Below the pieces are notes generated by a model. That model saw only the letters and a program-made list of their open reading frames with translations, did not search any database and was not told the DNA's origin. A program made the position numbers and the translations under genes. A stretch of 36,834 nt of DNA from JBBDIX01 sp050486225 (lineage in GTDB: Bacteria; Actinomycetota; Nitriliruptoria; Nitriliruptorales; Nitriliruptoraceae), in assembly GCA_050486225.1 (NCBI GenBank), contig JBJHCV010000015.1, positions 1-36,834 on the forward strand, given 5' to 3'. Below are positions 23,629 through 31,559 of the stretch, one piece after another (position 1 is the first letter of the stretch; each line of letters begins with the position of its first letter).

Positions 23629-24829
23629 GGGCCGGTCCGAGCTCTCGTCGCTGCCGATCCGGCAGATGCTCGTGGTCGGTGCCGGGGTCTTCTCCATCTC
23701 CGCGGTGGCGAACTTCCGCAGTCCGCTGCTGCCCCCGATGGGCGAGGAACTCGCGATGTCCCCGGGGCAGTTGGGCCTGGTGATGACGGCGTTCGCCGTT
23801 GGGCGGCTGGTCACCAACGTCCCCGCCGGGATGCTCGTCGACCGGATCGGGGTCACGTGGATCTACGCGATCGCTGGTGCCGTGCTGGGCGTCGGCAGCA
23901 CGATGTTCGCCCTTGCACCGACGGCGTGGTGGGTGCTCGCTGGCTCGGCGATCGTGGGGATGTCCACGGCGATGTCCATGACGAGCGGCATGACGTACTT
24001 CGCGGGGGTCGTCGGGCCCCGCCATCGCGGGACGGTGATGTCGATCCTGTCGGCATCCCTGCTCGGCGGACAGGCACTGGGTCCGGCGGTCAGCGGCGCG
24101 CTCGCCGACGCGGGCACCTGGCGAACCGCGATGGTGCTCGCGTCGGTCGTCGGTGCCGTGATCGCCGTTGGCGGGACCGGCGCGGCACTTCGTCGCCGGT
24201 CGCAGCCGACTGCCGCCGCCTCCGCGCAGGCCCCGTCGGCGGACCTGCTGCAACTTGGTGTGCGCCTGCGTGTCGGACTGTACGCGGTGCCGTTCGCGAC
24301 GATGTTCATGATGGGGTCCCTCCCGAACACGCTCGTGCCCATCATCGGTGCCTCGTCGCTCGGCCTCAGTTCCACGTCGATCGGCGTCGCGCTCGGGGTC
24401 GCCGGCATCTGTCGCATGCTCGGGTCGCCGATCAGCGGCTGGCTGTCCGACCGCTTCGCGCGCAAGAAGGTGCTCGTGCCTCTCCTGCTGCTGCAGTCGA
24501 GTGGCGTGGTCGTGCTCGCGTTCGCCACGACCGTGGCCCAGTGGATGACATCGATCGCGATCATGGCACTGTTCTCCGCCGCGGCGGCGACCGCGACGAC
24601 GATGCTCGCGGACCTGTCGGGTTCGCGTCGCATGGGCCGGCGACTGGGCAGCTACCGGCTGGCGGGTGACGCTGGGCTCATCGTCGGCCCCACCGCGACG
24701 GCGCTGCTGTACGAGCACATCGGTCAGGTCCCCGCCGTGCTCTCTGTCGCCGTGCTGCTCGTCGCGGTGGCGGCCAATGCGGCCTTCTCCCTCCCGGAGA
24801 CCCGGTGGCTGCACACGCCCGAAGGGTGA
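23618..24829 (+). CDS. MFS transporter
   Basis: A 403-residue major facilitator. Hydrophobic segments repeat along its length, consistent with 12 helices, and it has the two half-conserved motif A loops, MLVDRIG after helix 2 and GWLSDRFARKK after helix 8. A polar Ala/Ser/Gln/Arg linker occurs near the middle (about 188-205). The C-terminus is a short cytoplasmic tail. The GTG at 23618 lies inside the end of the epimerase gene (11-base overlap). No substrate can be told from sequence. Its operon position after an ATP-grasp ligase makes an exporter for a small product one possibility. Confidence 0.87.
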   Translation: MEAEGRSELSSLPIRQMLVVGAGVFSISAVANFRSPLLPPMGEELAMSPGQLGLVMTAFAVGRLVTNVPAGMLVDRIGVTWIYAIAGAVLGVGSTMFALAPTAWWVLAGSAIVGMSTAMSMTSGMTYFAGVVGPRHRGTVMSILSASLLGGQALGPAVSGALADAGTWRTAMVLASVVGAVIAVGGTGAALRRRSQPTAAASAQAPSADLLQLGVRLRVGLYAVPFATMFMMGSLPNTLVPIIGASSLGLSSTSIGVALGVAGICRMLGSPISGWLSDRFARKKVLVPLLLLQSSGVVVLAFATTVAQWMTSIAIMALFSAAAATATTMLADLSGSRRMGRRLGSYRLAGDAGLIVGPTATALLYEHIGQVPAVLSVAVLLVAVAANAAFSLPETRWLHTPEG

Positions 24830-24874
24830 CCGGGGCGTTCCCACCCAGTGCCGGCGCAGGCAGCGCTCGTTGGC

Positions 24875-24904
24875 TTGACCCTTCGTACGGTGCGCCGCTA
24901 GTTT
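24875..24904 (+). promoter_or_regulatory. Promoter for the ABC transporter operon
   Basis: TTGACC (24875-24880) and TAGTTT (24899-24904) are 18 bases apart. This closely matches the divergent promoter of the downstream minus-strand DapA operon (TTGACC, 18 bases, TAGCAT). The start is expected near 24911, giving a leader of about 180 bases before the ATPase gene. Confidence 0.65.
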
Positions 24905-24932
24905 CACTCCACGCGGCGCAGGACAGGCGGTC

Positions 24933-25074
24933 GACAATCGTTTGTTCGGCGCGGAAGGCCGGGAGAGGGCCTGTGCAGAGGGAGTCTGTGCCCCTGCGAG
25001 CAGGGCAGTCGCCTGCATGGTGCTCTCCATGGTCGTCGATGTCAGAACACGATCAGGATCCGCGTGATGCGCGG
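24933..25074 (+). promoter_or_regulatory. Candidate structured leader RNA upstream of the ABC operon
   Basis: The ~180-base leader has nested pairing. GACAATCG (24933-24940) can pair with CGATGTC (25037-25043) with one bulge. Inside, GGAGAG (24962-24967) pairs with CTCTCC (25023-25028). Within that are two small hairpins, CAGA/TCTG (24976-24988) and CCCTG/CAGGG (24992-25005). A further CCGCG/CGCGG hairpin (25060-25074) sits just before the ribosome site GGAG (25083-25086). This resembles a multi-stem riboswitch-like fold, but it matches no class I know, and GC-rich DNA gives many chance stems. Confidence 0.3.
25017..25067 (+). CDS. Possible 16-residue leader peptide
   Basis: ATG at 25017 opens MVLSMVVDVRTRSGSA and stops at 25065-25067, 24 bases before the ATPase start. 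The VDVR..S pattern is reminiscent of short actinobacterial leader peptides before transport and sulfur genes, but there is no Cys run and no strong ribosome site. The ORF covers the 3' halves of the two outer leader stems, so translation could alter the fold. This is speculative. Confidence 0.2.
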   Translation: MVLSMVVDVRTRSGSA

Positions 25075-25091
25075 GTGACCATGGAGTAGAC

Positions 25092-25916
25092 ATGAGTACG
25101 ACTGGTCCGGGCACGATCGAGGCGCGCGATCTGGCCATCGCGTATCAGATGGCGCGGGGTCAGGAGCCCCTGGTCGCGCTCGAGGGTCTGACGGTGACCG
25201 TCAACGACGGAGAGTTCCTCGTCGTCGTGGGTCCGAGTGGATGCGGCAAGAGCACCTTCCTGAACGTCACGGGTGGTCTCTTCCCGCCGTCGGGCGGTGA
25301 ACTGCTCGTGGGTGGCAAGCCGGTCGCAGGTCCGGGTCCGGACCGTGCCATGGTCTTCCAGGACTACGCGCTGCTGCCGTGGCGTGACGTCACGGGCAAC
25401 GTGAAGTTCGGGTTGGAGGTCCAGGGGCGTCTGAGCAAGGACGCGGACGCCAAGATCCAGCAGTACATCGAACTGGTCGGCCTGAAGGGCTTCGAGTCGT
25501 CCTACCCGCGTGAGCTGTCGGGTGGGATGCGTCAGCGTGTGGGTCTGGCCCGTGCGCTGGTGACCGAGCCGAAGATCCTGCTGATGGACGAGCCGTTCGC
25601 GGCGATCGACGCGATCACGCGTGAGGTCATGCAGGACGAGTTGCTGCGGATCGTCGCGGAGACCAAGCAGACGTGTGTGTTCATCACCCACAGCGTCGAC
25701 GAGGCGATCGTGCTCGCGGACCGCATCGTGGTTCTGACCGACCGTCCGGGCAAGGTGCGAGGGATCCTGGAGGTCGAGATCCCGCGGCCGCGCACGGCCA
25801 ACACGCTTCGTCACCACCCGCAGTACACCGAACTCCGTGACGAACTGTGGCGCCTGCTCCGCAAGGCGGGCACCGTCTCGGCGGCGGCCGACCCACAGCA
25901 GGGAGGCAGCCAGTGA
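25092..25916 (+). CDS. ABC transporter ATP-binding protein (SsuB/TauB/NrtD type)
   Basis: A 274-residue ABC ATPase of the nitrate/sulfonate/taurine (COG1116) family. Walker A GPSGCGKST (47-55), Q-loop Gln90 in VFQDYALLPW, signature LSGGMRQRV (142-150), Walker B ILLMDEP (162-168) and switch His200 are all present. The sequence is intact, so it should hydrolyse ATP. Relatives import sulfonates, taurine, nitrate, thiamine/pyrimidines or riboflavin; the ATPase alone cannot decide. It starts at ATG 25092, five bases after GGAG (25083-25086), and overlaps the first permease start by four bases (GTGA). Confidence 0.95.
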   Translation: MSTTGPGTIEARDLAIAYQMARGQEPLVALEGLTVTVNDGEFLVVVGPSGCGKSTFLNVTGGLFPPSGGELLVGGKPVAGPGPDRAMVFQDYALLPWRDVTGNVKFGLEVQGRLSKDADAKIQQYIELVGLKGFESSYPRELSGGMRQRVGLARALVTEPKILLMDEPFAAIDAITREVMQDELLRIVAETKQTCVFITHSVDEAIVLADRIVVLTDRPGKVRGILEVEIPRPRTANTLRHHPQYTELRDELWRLLRKAGTVSAAADPQQGGSQ

Positions 25917-26776
25917 GCACTTCGACCACGGAGCAGAGTTCCGGAGAGAAGCGCGAGCTGCGTCCGATCGACACGTCGGGACGCGGCCGCTCCGCGAAGC
26001 GGACTCGCTGGACCGAGTTCCGCTACAAGTACGGCGGCACCGTCGGCGCACTGGTCGGGTTCATCGCGCTGTGGCAGTCGTACGTGATGATCGCGCAACC
26101 CAACCCTCGCCTGATCCCCGGGCCGTTCGCGGTCGTCCGTGAGATCTGGGTGATGTACGACCTCGGCCTGCTCATGCCCGCCTTCGTGACGAGCATGCGC
26201 GCGTACGCGGTCGGGACCGGCCTGGCGATCATCGTCGGACTCGTCCTGTCGATCCTGATCGGGATGTCGAAGCTCGCGCAGGTGCTCACCATGCCGTACC
26301 TGTGGGCCTTCTTCTCCATGCCTCGCGTCGCGCTGATCCCGCTCCTGATCCTCTGGTTCGGCCTCGGTTTCCAGCTGACGATCGCGACGATCTTCCTGTC
26401 GGCCGTCGTGCCTCTCGTCATCCAGGTGATCGAGGGCATGCGCACCGCCGACGGTGGACTCATCCGGATGTCGCAGATGTTCACCGCATCGAAGTTCGAC
26501 ACGCTGCGCAAGGTGATCCTTCCCGGGACCGTTCCCTACATGGCGAATGGCATGCGCCAGTGCCTGTCGCGAGGGTTCATCGGCCTGATCGTGGTGGAGA
26601 TGCTCGTCGGCACCCAGGGGCTGGGTGTGCAGGCCATGCGTGCCTCCCACCAGTTCAACACCGCTCGGCTCATGGCGATGATCCTCATCCTCATCGCACT
26701 GGCCGTCGTCCTGATCGTCGTTGCGCGCCTCATCGAGGACTCCGTGTCCAAGTGGCGTGAGACGGTGGCGATCTGA
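25913..26776 (+). CDS. ABC transporter permease 1 (SsuC/TauC type)
   Basis: A 287-residue BPD-type inner-membrane permease. After a basic, polar N-terminal segment of about 35 residues it has about six hydrophobic helices. The EAA-like coupling loop is near IEGMRTADGGLIRMSQMFTASKFDTLRKV, followed by LPGTVPYMANGMR. The GTG at 25913 overlaps the ATPase stop by four bases. It is distinct in sequence from the second permease, so the complex would be a heterodimer rather than the homodimer usual for SsuC. It lacks any adjacent substrate-binding protein gene. Confidence 0.92.
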   Translation: MSTSTTEQSSGEKRELRPIDTSGRGRSAKRTRWTEFRYKYGGTVGALVGFIALWQSYVMIAQPNPRLIPGPFAVVREIWVMYDLGLLMPAFVTSMRAYAVGTGLAIIVGLVLSILIGMSKLAQVLTMPYLWAFFSMPRVALIPLLILWFGLGFQLTIATIFLSAVVPLVIQVIEGMRTADGGLIRMSQMFTASKFDTLRKVILPGTVPYMANGMRQCLSRGFIGLIVVEMLVGTQGLGVQAMRASHQFNTARLMAMILILIALAVVLIVVARLIEDSVSKWRETVAI

Positions 26777-26833
26777 TGACGACGACGCGAAGGCACACCG
26801 AGGAAACGCAGTCACTCGTAGGGAGTCACGGCC

Positions 26834-27679
26834 GTGAGTGAAGTCATCAGCAAGGTCCAGGAGCCGGAGTCGACCGACTCCGAGCCGAAGTCGGTCGGCA
26901 CGCCGGTCTCGACCGGTCAGCGCGACTACACGCCCAAGCAGCGGGTCCTGCTCGCGGTCATCAGCGTCACGTGCTTCTTCCTGCTCTGGGAGATGACCAC
27001 GCGGCTGTTCGACATCCCCCAGCTGTTCCTCCCAGAGCTCGGCAACATCTGGGACGCGATCCTCGCCAGCCACGAACGCGGTCGGCTCATGCCGAACGTC
27101 TTGATCTCGGTCAACCTGTTCTTCTGGAGCATGTTGCTGTCGCTCGCGATCGCGATTCCGCTCGGGATCGTCGTCGGCGCGGTGGACTTCCTCAACCGCA
27201 CGTTCACCACCTGGTTGTGGGCGATCTACACCTCGCCACGCATCGTGTTCCTGCCGCTGATCCTGGTGTGGTTCGGGATCACGACGACCGCGAAGGTGAT
27301 CATCATCGTGATCTCCGCCGTGCCTCCGGCCGCGGTGATCATCGTCGAAGGCGTGAAGACCGTCGAGGGATCGCTGCTGCGCGTCGCACGCTCGTATGGC
27401 GCCTCGCGCCTGCAGACGATCTGGAAGATCATCATCCCCGGCACGCTGCCCTACATCGGGACCGGCGTGCGCATGGGCGTGTCGCGTGGTCTCGTCGGGC
27501 TGTTCGGCGCCGAACTGTTCACCGCACACGTGGGTCTCGGGTTCCTCCTGATGGACGCCTCGCGGCGGTACAACACACCGCTCGTGTTCGGCATCCTCGG
27601 GATCTACCTGACGTTCTGCATGGTGACGATCGCGTTGAGCAACACGCTCGAGAAGCGACTGAGTCGCTGGCGCGACTGA
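26834..27679 (+). CDS. ABC transporter permease 2 (SsuC/TauC type)
   Basis: A 281-residue inner-membrane permease with the same fold as permease 1. An acidic polar N-terminus of about 35 residues leads into about six hydrophobic helices. The coupling loop is around VEGSLLRVARSYGASRLQTIWKI, then IPGTLPYIGTGVRMG. The start is GTG at 26834 with AGGGAG upstream (26820-26825). The 57-base gap after permease 1 contains no other gene. The two permeases and the ATPase form one complete membrane and motor unit; a lipoprotein or periplasmic binding protein is missing from the window. Confidence 0.92.
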   Translation: MSEVISKVQEPESTDSEPKSVGTPVSTGQRDYTPKQRVLLAVISVTCFFLLWEMTTRLFDIPQLFLPELGNIWDAILASHERGRLMPNVLISVNLFFWSMLLSLAIAIPLGIVVGAVDFLNRTFTTWLWAIYTSPRIVFLPLILVWFGITTTAKVIIIVISAVPPAAVIIVEGVKTVEGSLLRVARSYGASRLQTIWKIIIPGTLPYIGTGVRMGVSRGLVGLFGAELFTAHVGLGFLLMDASRRYNTPLVFGILGIYLTFCMVTIALSNTLEKRLSRWRD

Positions 27680-27724
27680 CACCGGACGGCTCGCGCGGTT
27701 GGCGCGTGCCGTGTCGACAACCTG

Positions 27725-27761
27725 CATCGGTCGCGGCGAGCATCCTGCGCCGCGACCGATG
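27725..27761 (+). terminator. Strong 14-bp stem-loop after the permease genes
   Basis: CATCGGTCGCGGCG (27725-27738) and CGCCGCGACCGATG (27748-27761) form a perfect 14-bp stem with a 9-base loop, 45 bases after permease 2 and 32 before the dehydrogenase gene. It is the strongest hairpin in the window. No T-run follows. It may terminate the transporter transcript or stabilise its 3' end. Confidence 0.7.
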
Positions 27762-27793
27762 TCGTCCGGACGGTGGGACCTCGGAGCACGCCC

Positions 27794-28717
27794 ATGGCCA
27801 GCACTCGCGATCGCAGGACCGTCATCGCCCCGGAGCCCGGGGACCTGTTCCGTGACGCGGTCGTTCGGGCTGGCGGGGAACTGGTCGACGACCCGGCCGA
27901 GGCGTCGGTACTGGTCTGGACCGGCTTCGGCCCGGCGGACTTCGACCGGCAGTACCTGCACGAGGGCATCGGGCTCGTGCAGCTCGGCCAGTCCGGCATC
28001 GACCGCTGGATCGACTCGGGACTCGTCGACGACTCACGGGTCTGGACGTCGGCTGCGGGCGCGTTCGGGGAACTCGTCGGTGAGCGCGCCGTCGCGCTGC
28101 TGCTCGCGGGCATCCACCGGCTCGGAGAGCACGCCCACTCGCGGGAGTGGACCCGCCACTTCGGTGGGCAGCTGCGTGGCAGTCGTGTGCTGGTCGCCGG
28201 GACCGGGGCCATCGGCCAGTACGTGGGGCAGTGCGTCCGCGCACTCGGGGCGACCGCGGTCGGGATGAACCGCTCGGGCCAGCCGGTGGACGGATTCGAC
28301 GAGATGTGTGCCTTCGACACCTGGCCCGAGGTCTGCGGACACGTCGATCACGTGGTGCTCGCGGTGCCCCTCACCGACCAGACTCGCGACATGATCGCCG
28401 CCGACTCCCTGGCACACCTCGGCCCTGACGCCGTGATCGTCAACGTGGGGCGTGGCGCCAGCGTCGACTCCGACGCGGTCCTCGAGGCGCTCGAGGCCGG
28501 TCGCCTCGGGGCGGCCATGCTCGACGTGACCTGGCCCGAACCGCTGCCCGAGGGGCATGGGCTGTGGGACCACCCGCGTGCGGTGATCACGTCGCACACG
28601 GGCAATCCGCGGGCAGAGCGGGAGCGGATGCTCGCTGCACACGTGGAGGAGAACCTGCGTCGCTGGTACGCCGGCGACGATCCGGTGACCGTGATCGACC
28701 TGGACCGCGGCTACTGA
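27794..28717 (+). CDS. D-isomer-specific 2-hydroxyacid dehydrogenase
   Basis: A 307-residue NAD(P)-dependent enzyme of the D-2-hydroxyacid dehydrogenase family (reduces 2-oxoacids or oxidises D-2-hydroxyacids). The nucleotide-binding motif is GTGAIG (136-141). The catalytic residues Arg220 (VNVGRG), Glu249 (DVTWPEP) and His268 (TSHTG) are all present. The N-terminal catalytic half is shorter than in classic D-lactate dehydrogenases, like glyoxylate/hydroxypyruvate reductase GhrA. The residue after the first motif half is Asn159 (GMNRSG), so the cofactor (NADH or NADPH) is not fixed. The ATG at 27794 is the first conserved start. It follows a strong stem-loop in the same direction as the transporter. 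Confidence 0.9.
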   Translation: MASTRDRRTVIAPEPGDLFRDAVVRAGGELVDDPAEASVLVWTGFGPADFDRQYLHEGIGLVQLGQSGIDRWIDSGLVDDSRVWTSAAGAFGELVGERAVALLLAGIHRLGEHAHSREWTRHFGGQLRGSRVLVAGTGAIGQYVGQCVRALGATAVGMNRSGQPVDGFDEMCAFDTWPEVCGHVDHVVLAVPLTDQTRDMIAADSLAHLGPDAVIVNVGRGASVDSDAVLEALEAGRLGAAMLDVTWPEPLPEGHGLWDHPRAVITSHTGNPRAERERMLAAHVEENLRRWYAGDDPVTVIDLDRGY

Positions 28718-28784
28718 CAGGCGCCGAACCATCATCAACCGTGACGGTCGTCGTGGAGTCGTCCGTCCGACCCGGGAGGACACC

Positions 28785-29855
28785 ATGACCGACACCGCGC
28801 AGCGCGACCCCCGCATCGAGACGGCGATCGCCTTCTGGGCACCGCGTTTCATCTCTCACGGCATCGCCATGGGGGACTTCCGTGAGGTCACCAAGGACCT
28901 CGTGTCGTACGACGAGTGGTGCGGCGCATGGAGCGACCGGGGCTCCGTGCACGCCGAACTCGGGGAGGTCGCCGAGGCTGCGGGTCGACTCGTGTCGGCG
29001 GGAGAGCACTTCCAGACGGCAGCGCTCTGCTACCACTACGGCAAGTTCCTCTTCGTGCACGACGTCCCGCAGATGCGTCGCGCGCACGAGCACGCCGTCG
29101 AGTACTACCAGCGGGCGCTGCCCAACCTGTCGCCAGCCGGCGAGCGCATCGAGATACCGTTCGGCGACAGCAGTCTCTGGGGAGTGCTCCGGCGTCCCGA
29201 GGGCTCGGACCGACCGCCCGTCGTGGTGATCGTGTCCGGTCTCGACTCCACCAAGGAGGAGGCCGGTCCCATCGAGCGCGCGCTCCACGCTCGCGGTATG
29301 GCCACGTTCGCGTTCGACGCGCCGGGCCAGGGTGAGGCCGAGTACGACCACCCGTTGCGCCACGACTTCGAGGTTCCCCTCGGCGCGGCGATCGACGTGC
29401 TCGAGGCGCGCGACGACGTCGACACCGGTCGACTGGGGATCTGGGGTCGCAGCCTGGGCGGGCACCTCGTCATCCGCGGGGCGGCGTTCGAACCCCGGGT
29501 CCGGGCATGCGTGTCCTCGTCGGGTTCGTACTCGATCACGAACGTGTGGGACGAGCGCCCGGACATCAACCGCCTCGCCTACGTCGTTCGCACGCACTCG
29601 TCGACGCCGGACGAGGCGTTCGAGTACCTCAAGGCGTTCGACCTCGACGGTGTCGCGGAGAAGGTCACCTGCCCGACCTACGTCCTCGGTGGCGAGATCG
29701 ACCGACTGACCCACTACACGAACGCCGAGCGCATCGCCGCCGAGGTGTCGGGGCCGGTTCGCCTCAACATCGTGAAGGGTGGCTCGCACTCGGCGAGCAA
29801 CAAGCCGTACGCGTTCCGTCCCGATGCCGCGGACTGGCTCGCCGAGACCCTCTGA
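28785..29855 (+). CDS. Alpha/beta hydrolase, FrsA/2,6-dihydroxypseudooxynicotine-hydrolase-like
   Basis: A 356-residue alpha/beta hydrolase with a helical N-terminal cap of about 130 residues. The catalytic triad appears as Ser223 in GRSLGG, Asp306 in GGEIDRLTH and His335 in GGSHSAS. The length, the cap domain and the oxyanion stretch VSGLDSTKEE resemble the Arthrobacter 2,6-dihydroxypseudooxynicotine hydrolase and FrsA-like proteins, which cleave C-C or ester bonds in catabolic pathways. The ATG at 28785 has CCCGGGAGGA upstream. It is followed closely by the CocE-like gene in the same direction. A ring-cleavage product hydrolase is a plausible role but unproven. Confidence 0.86.
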   Translation: MTDTAQRDPRIETAIAFWAPRFISHGIAMGDFREVTKDLVSYDEWCGAWSDRGSVHAELGEVAEAAGRLVSAGEHFQTAALCYHYGKFLFVHDVPQMRRAHEHAVEYYQRALPNLSPAGERIEIPFGDSSLWGVLRRPEGSDRPPVVVIVSGLDSTKEEAGPIERALHARGMATFAFDAPGQGEAEYDHPLRHDFEVPLGAAIDVLEARDDVDTGRLGIWGRSLGGHLVIRGAAFEPRVRACVSSSGSYSITNVWDERPDINRLAYVVRTHSSTPDEAFEYLKAFDLDGVAEKVTCPTYVLGGEIDRLTHYTNAERIAAEVSGPVRLNIVKGGSHSASNKPYAFRPDAADWLAETL

Positions 29856-29899
29856 CCACCACGACGATCGACGGCGAACGCTCAGGGAGAGGCCACACG

Positions 29900-31552
29900 A
29901 TGGAGATCTCGCAGCCACGGTACGACGACCTGATCGTCGAGAAGGACGTGCGCATCCCGATGCGCGACGGCTCGGAACTCGTCGCCGACGTGTTCCGTCC
30001 GGACACCGGAGGCGAGCAGGTTCCGGTCCTGATGAACATCGGCCCCTACTGCAAGGACAAGGTGTGGCGGCCACCGGCGGACCTCGAGGAGGACCCCAAT
30101 CCCTACATGAACTGGGAGACCGCCAACCCGCTGTGGTGGTGCCCTCGTGGCTACGGCCTGCTGCGGGTCGACACTCGCGGTTCGGGCAAGTCGCCCGGCC
30201 ACTCCGACCCGAGTTCCATCGAGGAGGCGGTCGACGCGTACGACTGCATCGAGTGGGTGGCACGCCAGGACTGGTGCTCGGGCAACGTCGGGACGCTCGG
30301 CATCTCGTACCACGCCGCGTTCCAGTGGCGAGTCGCAGGCCTGCAGCCACCGTCGCTCAAGGCGATCATCCCGTGGGAGGGCCGCGCGGACCAGTACCGC
30401 GATCAGGCGTACCACGGCGGGATCTTCGCCAGCGGCTTCCTCGCCAACTGGCACACGCGGGTCACCTCGTGGCACCTGCTCGGTGAGCCTCGGGCCTACA
30501 ACCCGGACGCGTTCGAGAACAACCTCCTCTGGAAGTACATGCGCAACGACCTCGACTCGGAGTGGTGGCGCCTCAACAGTGCTCGTTGGGACCGCATCGA
30601 GGTGCCCGTCTACTCCGTGGGCAACTGGGGCGGCTTCTCCATGCACCTGCGGGGCAACACCGAGGCGTGGCTGTGTGCCGCTTCGGAGCACAAGAAGCTG
30701 CGCCTGCACAGCGGAACCCACTTCCACCCGTTCCACTCGGAGGAGGGGCGTCTGGACCAGTTGCGGTTCATGGACCACTGGCTCAAGGGACTCGACACGG
30801 GGATCATGGACGAGCCGCCGGTCAAGCTGCAGATCCGCACGGGTGGGCACGAGGAACCCTACGAGTTCCGTTTCGAGGACGACTGGCCGATCCCGCGCAC
30901 CGAGTGGACGCGGATGCACCTGCACCTGGAACGTGACCTCGACGACGCCGACGACTTCGTGGTCGGCAGTCTGGACACGCAGGCGCCGGCCTCCAGTGCG
31001 TCCGTGACATACGACGCGTGTCCGCCGAGTCGCCCCGGACCGGCCCCCCGCGGGGTGTCGTTCGTCACCGAGCCGATGGCCGAGGACTGGGAGATCACCG
31101 GTCCCATCGTCCTGAACGTCTGGGTGTCGAGCACCTCGACGGACGCGGACATCTTCGCGACCCTGCGCAACATCGATCCCGACGGCAACGACGTGACCGA
31201 GATGGGTCAGCAGGGTGGTCAGATCTCCTGCGTCACCAAGGGCTGGCTGCGCGCGTCACACCGGAAGCTGGACCCGGAACGGTCGCTCGAGTTCCGGCCC
31301 TACCACGCCCACGACGAACGCTGGTGGCTCGAACCGGGGGTACCCGTCGAGTGCCGCGTGGAGATCTGGCCGACGTCGATGGTCTTCCGTGCGGGTCACC
31401 GGCTTCGTCTGGACGTCACGCCGGTGGACGGTGTGGGTGCGGACCGCTACACGCACGTGCATGCCGACTACAACGACGGGGCACGGACGACCCTGCACGC
31501 CGGCGGCGAGCACGAGTCGTACCTGCTGCTGCCGGTCATCCCGGCTCGGTAG
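29900..31552 (+). CDS. CocE/NonD family hydrolase (peptidase S15 fold)
   Basis: A 550-residue CocE/NonD-type serine hydrolase. The N-terminal alpha/beta-hydrolase domain has the nucleophile Ser136 in GISYHAAFQW; the small residue after Ser-x-x is Ala instead of the usual Gly. A lid/helical domain follows, then a beta-rich jelly-roll domain from about 350 (TGPIVLNVWVSSTSTDADIFATLR). The acid position seems to be in VGNWGGFSMHLRGN, where the usual Asp of cocaine esterase is not obvious; the His is likely in LHSGTHFHPFH. Such enzymes cleave esters or amides of acyl compounds. It starts at ATG 29900 with GAGAGG upstream and is 45 bases after the preceding hydrolase gene. Confidence 0.85.
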   Translation: MEISQPRYDDLIVEKDVRIPMRDGSELVADVFRPDTGGEQVPVLMNIGPYCKDKVWRPPADLEEDPNPYMNWETANPLWWCPRGYGLLRVDTRGSGKSPGHSDPSSIEEAVDAYDCIEWVARQDWCSGNVGTLGISYHAAFQWRVAGLQPPSLKAIIPWEGRADQYRDQAYHGGIFASGFLANWHTRVTSWHLLGEPRAYNPDAFENNLLWKYMRNDLDSEWWRLNSARWDRIEVPVYSVGNWGGFSMHLRGNTEAWLCAASEHKKLRLHSGTHFHPFHSEEGRLDQLRFMDHWLKGLDTGIMDEPPVKLQIRTGGHEEPYEFRFEDDWPIPRTEWTRMHLHLERDLDDADDFVVGSLDTQAPASSASVTYDACPPSRPGPAPRGVSFVTEPMAEDWEITGPIVLNVWVSSTSTDADIFATLRNIDPDGNDVTEMGQQGGQISCVTKGWLRASHRKLDPERSLEFRPYHAHDERWWLEPGVPVECRVEIWPTSMVFRAGHRLRLDVTPVDGVGADRYTHVHADYNDGARTTLHAGGEHESYLLLPVIPAR

Positions 31553-31559
31553 GCCCCGG

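Noticed and set aside
24911..25091. Known riboswitch class in the ABC leader (TPP, guanidine-I, cobalamin, SAM)
   Set aside because: I looked for their invariant motifs and found none; kept only as an unclassified structured leader.
25092..27679. Assignment as ssuBC (alkanesulfonate import)
   Set aside because: Family similarity alone does not fix the substrate, there are two permeases, and no ssuD/ssuE monooxygenase or binding protein is nearby.
25811..27961. 716-residue open frame on the minus strand across the permease genes
   Set aside because: Antisense to two clear permeases; the sequence is Asp/His/Arg-rich low complexity and matches no family.
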